Below, one piece after another: positions 63,001 through 64,000 of a stretch of 64,000 nucleotides of DNA. Source of the DNA: Acrasis kona. Its lineage: Eukaryota; Heterolobosea; Eutetramitea; Acrasida; Acrasidae. Numbering within the stretch: position 1 is the stretch's first letter; every line of letters begins with the position of its first letter. A model generated the notes under the pieces. That model searched no databases, had not been told where the DNA came from, and saw only the letters and a list, made by a program, of their open reading frames with translations. The DNA lies in assembly GCA_026419775.2 (NCBI GenBank), contig JAOPGA020000797.1:62001-126000 (forward strand). Reading direction: 5' to 3'. Made by a program: the position numbers and the translations under genes.

Positions 63001-64000
63001 ATAAATCATTAGACGTGATGGTCAATTCGATACATTTTGTTCTGTCGATTGGATATTCTTCATTCGAAGGTAATTCAACACTACCGTTCACCACCACACG
63101 CAGTCCACTGTCATTCCTAATTGCGTTTCTGGTCTGCACCACATCTGCTCTCACATCATCCAACAAGTCATTTTGAATGGCATAGAATCCTCTGAGTAAT
63201 TCCTGTACGCCACTTCTTGATAAAATAATGCTTGTGACTTGATCATCATGTTCATCTACATTGATTTTATAATCTTGAGAATGAGGCAATATGACATGAT
63301 CAGATTCCTTTGCAAAATAAGAATCACGAATGGATTCCACTCGAATCAAATCATATACCGGTAACATTGTACTGGTGAGATGAATACGATACGGTAATAA
63401 CACTGGAGACCACTCTGCATTCATGGCCCTGAAGGAATCAATACTAACCACACATGATGCTTTGGAGTGAATTTGCCATGCTGAATATTTACTCACGTCC
63501 AATTCATCCACCTCGTTGAATTTTCTAACCGTAAAGTTAGTGTCCTTGGATGACAACTCGCTAATGGTTAATCTAGCAAATCGTTGCGTGAATCCAGATG
63601 TATCGTCAATCATTAATAATTGTAAATGAGGAATAGAAAATGTGGCGTGGTAGTTGGTAATCAATTGCTCCTTTTCCTTTCCATTCCTAATCTTTTCTTG
63701 TTTTTCTAATCTACGTTTATGTTTTGCTTTTTGGAATTCAGTAGAGAATGGAGTGGACAATCCATTGGTTGATTGTCGATGCGAAATGGGTTTGGCACCC
63801 ATGGATGATGGCGTGGTGTTATCACATGATTGATCCAGTTCTTCTTGTGTGGTGGGTTGTTTACCCATTACTCCACAAGCAGTCAATAACCCACGAATCA
63901 TTTTTATATCTTGTGGTGACATTTTCAAAATGATGCGATCTTGTGTATGTAGAGTGAACTCTCTATCTAATTCAAGTGCCTGTAGTTCGTGTGCACTTGT
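60008..64000 (-). CDS. VPS13: VPS13-family bridge-like lipid transfer protein, C-terminal part (5' end beyond window)
   Basis: The frame is open from base 64000 to the stop at 60008, giving 1330 residues without an intron, and the N-terminal part lies outside the window. VPS13 proteins move phospholipids between membranes at contact sites. The visible part has the APT1-like region and the six-repeat VAB (adaptor-binding) domain, each repeat a beta-sheet of the type FTVRKFNEVDELDVSKYSAWQI and LTSQTITYDPNTPSTINLPF. The conserved C-terminal block DQMSDHYTRQLLGEMYKILGSLDVIGNPVGLVREVTKG matches the family. Long acidic runs (DDDEYDDDHHDDDSHKE, residues about 960-980 of the visible part) are lineage-specific. 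The usual C-terminal PH domain is not visible. The protein ends in a basic tail (FRKKKTEELENPPK). Confidence 0.88.
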   Translation of the reverse strand, partial: TSAHELQALELDREFTLHTQDRIILKMSPQDIKMIRGLLTACGVMGKQPTTQEELDQSCDNTTPSSMGAKPISHRQSTNGLSTPFSTEFQKAKHKRRLEKQEKIRNGKEKEQLITNYHATFSIPHLQLLMIDDTSGFTQRFARLTISELSSKDTNFTVRKFNEVDELDVSKYSAWQIHSKASCVVSIDSFRAMNAEWSPVLLPYRIHLTSTMLPVYDLIRVESIRDSYFAKESDHVILPHSQDYKINVDEHDDQVTSIILSRSGVQELLRGFYAIQNDLLDDVRADVVQTRNAIRNDSGLRVVVNGSVELPSNEEYPIDRTKCIELTITSNDLLTSQTITYDPNTPSTINLPFANDQSIVIETFINTGRILTCIRSCYKIINRTNQKLTIQLFDQIQLDSNLVPNGTLGVPIPFVNGNLRMKINKQGYEYTHDEPLSLLRPHAVMYGSIPPYAIHIDCKSTSLDTIQFMIKSPLRLKNLLYCCIEYSLIQSNQLLNTIPITLTPGEQVDVYDFDPHQDLYMVVHSMNRIPYALLKPVMIRSSQMNAIEHDCIQMKSMDDGDQTLSIVNLKIDYESCDDSARTAVIYSPLWIADHTHQQLSIGQSIHKHPRLHLKSHRVAFNHNQQQPLPVDSFQECTLVYDVESFETTMNHYRVIPYQTDLVNKISIKLNDSSQSEIFSIDENDYPEYVTCTQSNPPRRYDVGVYVERANVPFDQKTTIVTLSARYVIKNQITWSNHVIINQTYQIKYDEMMDYYHEHLNQDSARVTISLIDSSDNTVWTSVGSALLDNMGDRLHKVSDGVGHRQVLLSAKRYKGSIIMTLSDAKGVAPFVICNEMLNVDVRLRQVKQDRTWVCGRDSEMEYGWDDESGSDSLEIGAIVMASTNNKLGEVHHIYGLPVVITSPIAPHVEQHKGSPPPQIHQEHSDVDEITNDDDDEYDDDHHDDDSHKEQPSIQYEMPLPSGSMALVIVESLQEGTRRVTIKDLDPSMNHPQPPPQESTDNVPTQTEPLDDDEHYMMGISATLPKLVVSLVDDKKQFEALRFSFVEAIFDYKSTQGYQYLDMSLGGISILNKVPDTAFKRLFYCKRRRKQALMSLHARKSCNQNVIPYFTLSLLPFYTSIDTSLMEYLSSVYDSIYSSIPLDQDKVIREGTSLMGVDPIANQKSLEKEQEKKPNNTYVFDELRIDPVKSWITVRFDKKPTPGGLIPRNIFIRALTRVRATIDTAPVNLSAFERDRISTETLFDQMSDHYTRQLLGEMYKILGSLDVIGNPVGLVREVTKGFRQAMRRDGSTKGGLRLGTKTALRGSKNSASSIINTFRKKKTEELENPPK

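Overview
The window is nuclear DNA from a gene-dense unicellular eukaryote. About 42 protein genes sit on both strands, usually with less than 200 bp between them. More than fifty introns can be placed, nearly all 35-50 nt long (GT-AG, mostly GTAAGT/GTATGT donors, often a CTAAC-like branch site). Every reading frame uses the standard code. The gene mix (TBP, Pol II Rpb4, Ragulator p18, a TSET subunit, mitochondrial 2-oxoglutarate dehydrogenase E1, an IFT25 homologue, a group B glucokinase, rubrerythrin, a hybrid histidine kinase) fits a free-living amoeboflagellate. A heterolobosean of the Naegleria/Acrasis type is my best guess. That is inference, since no rRNA or other taxonomic marker is present.

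Layout. 1-4.1 kb: the 3' part of TBP, an HD-domain 5'-deoxynucleotidase, and on the minus strand a spliced hybrid histidine kinase whose membrane part reads as a microbial rhodopsin with its retinal lysine. 4.4-12.3 kb: a DNA ligase III with an ALC1-like macrodomain before its BRCT pair, a degenerate neuronal-calcium-sensor-like protein, an EXPERA membrane protein, a 614-bp gap that may hold a structured RNA, a small secreted protein and a three-helix membrane protein. 12.3-16.5 kb: a TSET (TPLATE complex) WD40/solenoid subunit. 16.5-23.1 kb: a secreted tandem-repeat protein with multibasic sites, Rpb4, glucokinase, a coiled-coil protein and a four-helix protein. 23-36 kb: a triple-repeat protein, two RCC1-like genes, DCAF4, LAMTOR1, a USP36-type deubiquitinase, an IQ-motif protein, a secreted APP1-type phosphatase and a secreted propeller-like protein. 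36-48.4 kb: a KUP potassium transporter, an unknown acidic protein, RNASEK (V-ATPase subunit f), a mitochondrial rubrerythrin-like protein with lost metal ligands, a type II membrane protein, aspartate dehydrogenase, IFT25 and an ELMO-domain protein in head-to-head array, an ependymin-related protein and a PH-like membrane protein. 48.4-64 kb: CSB/ERCC6, a zinc-ribbon short-chain dehydrogenase, condensin CAP-H, a small acidic protein, OGDH E1 and the C-terminal part of a VPS13 lipid-transfer protein that runs off the right edge.

There are no operons. The organisation is a set of convergent pairs whose stop codons are 0-13 bp apart and divergent pairs sharing 200-500 bp promoters. Functional themes include light/two-component signalling, DNA repair (LIG3, CSB), membrane traffic and lysosome (TSET, VPS13, Ragulator, V-ATPase), flagellum (IFT25, probably ELMOD) and mitochondrial metabolism. 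The most interesting object is the rhodopsin-histidine kinase at 1248-4125, followed by the ligase-macrodomain fusion.
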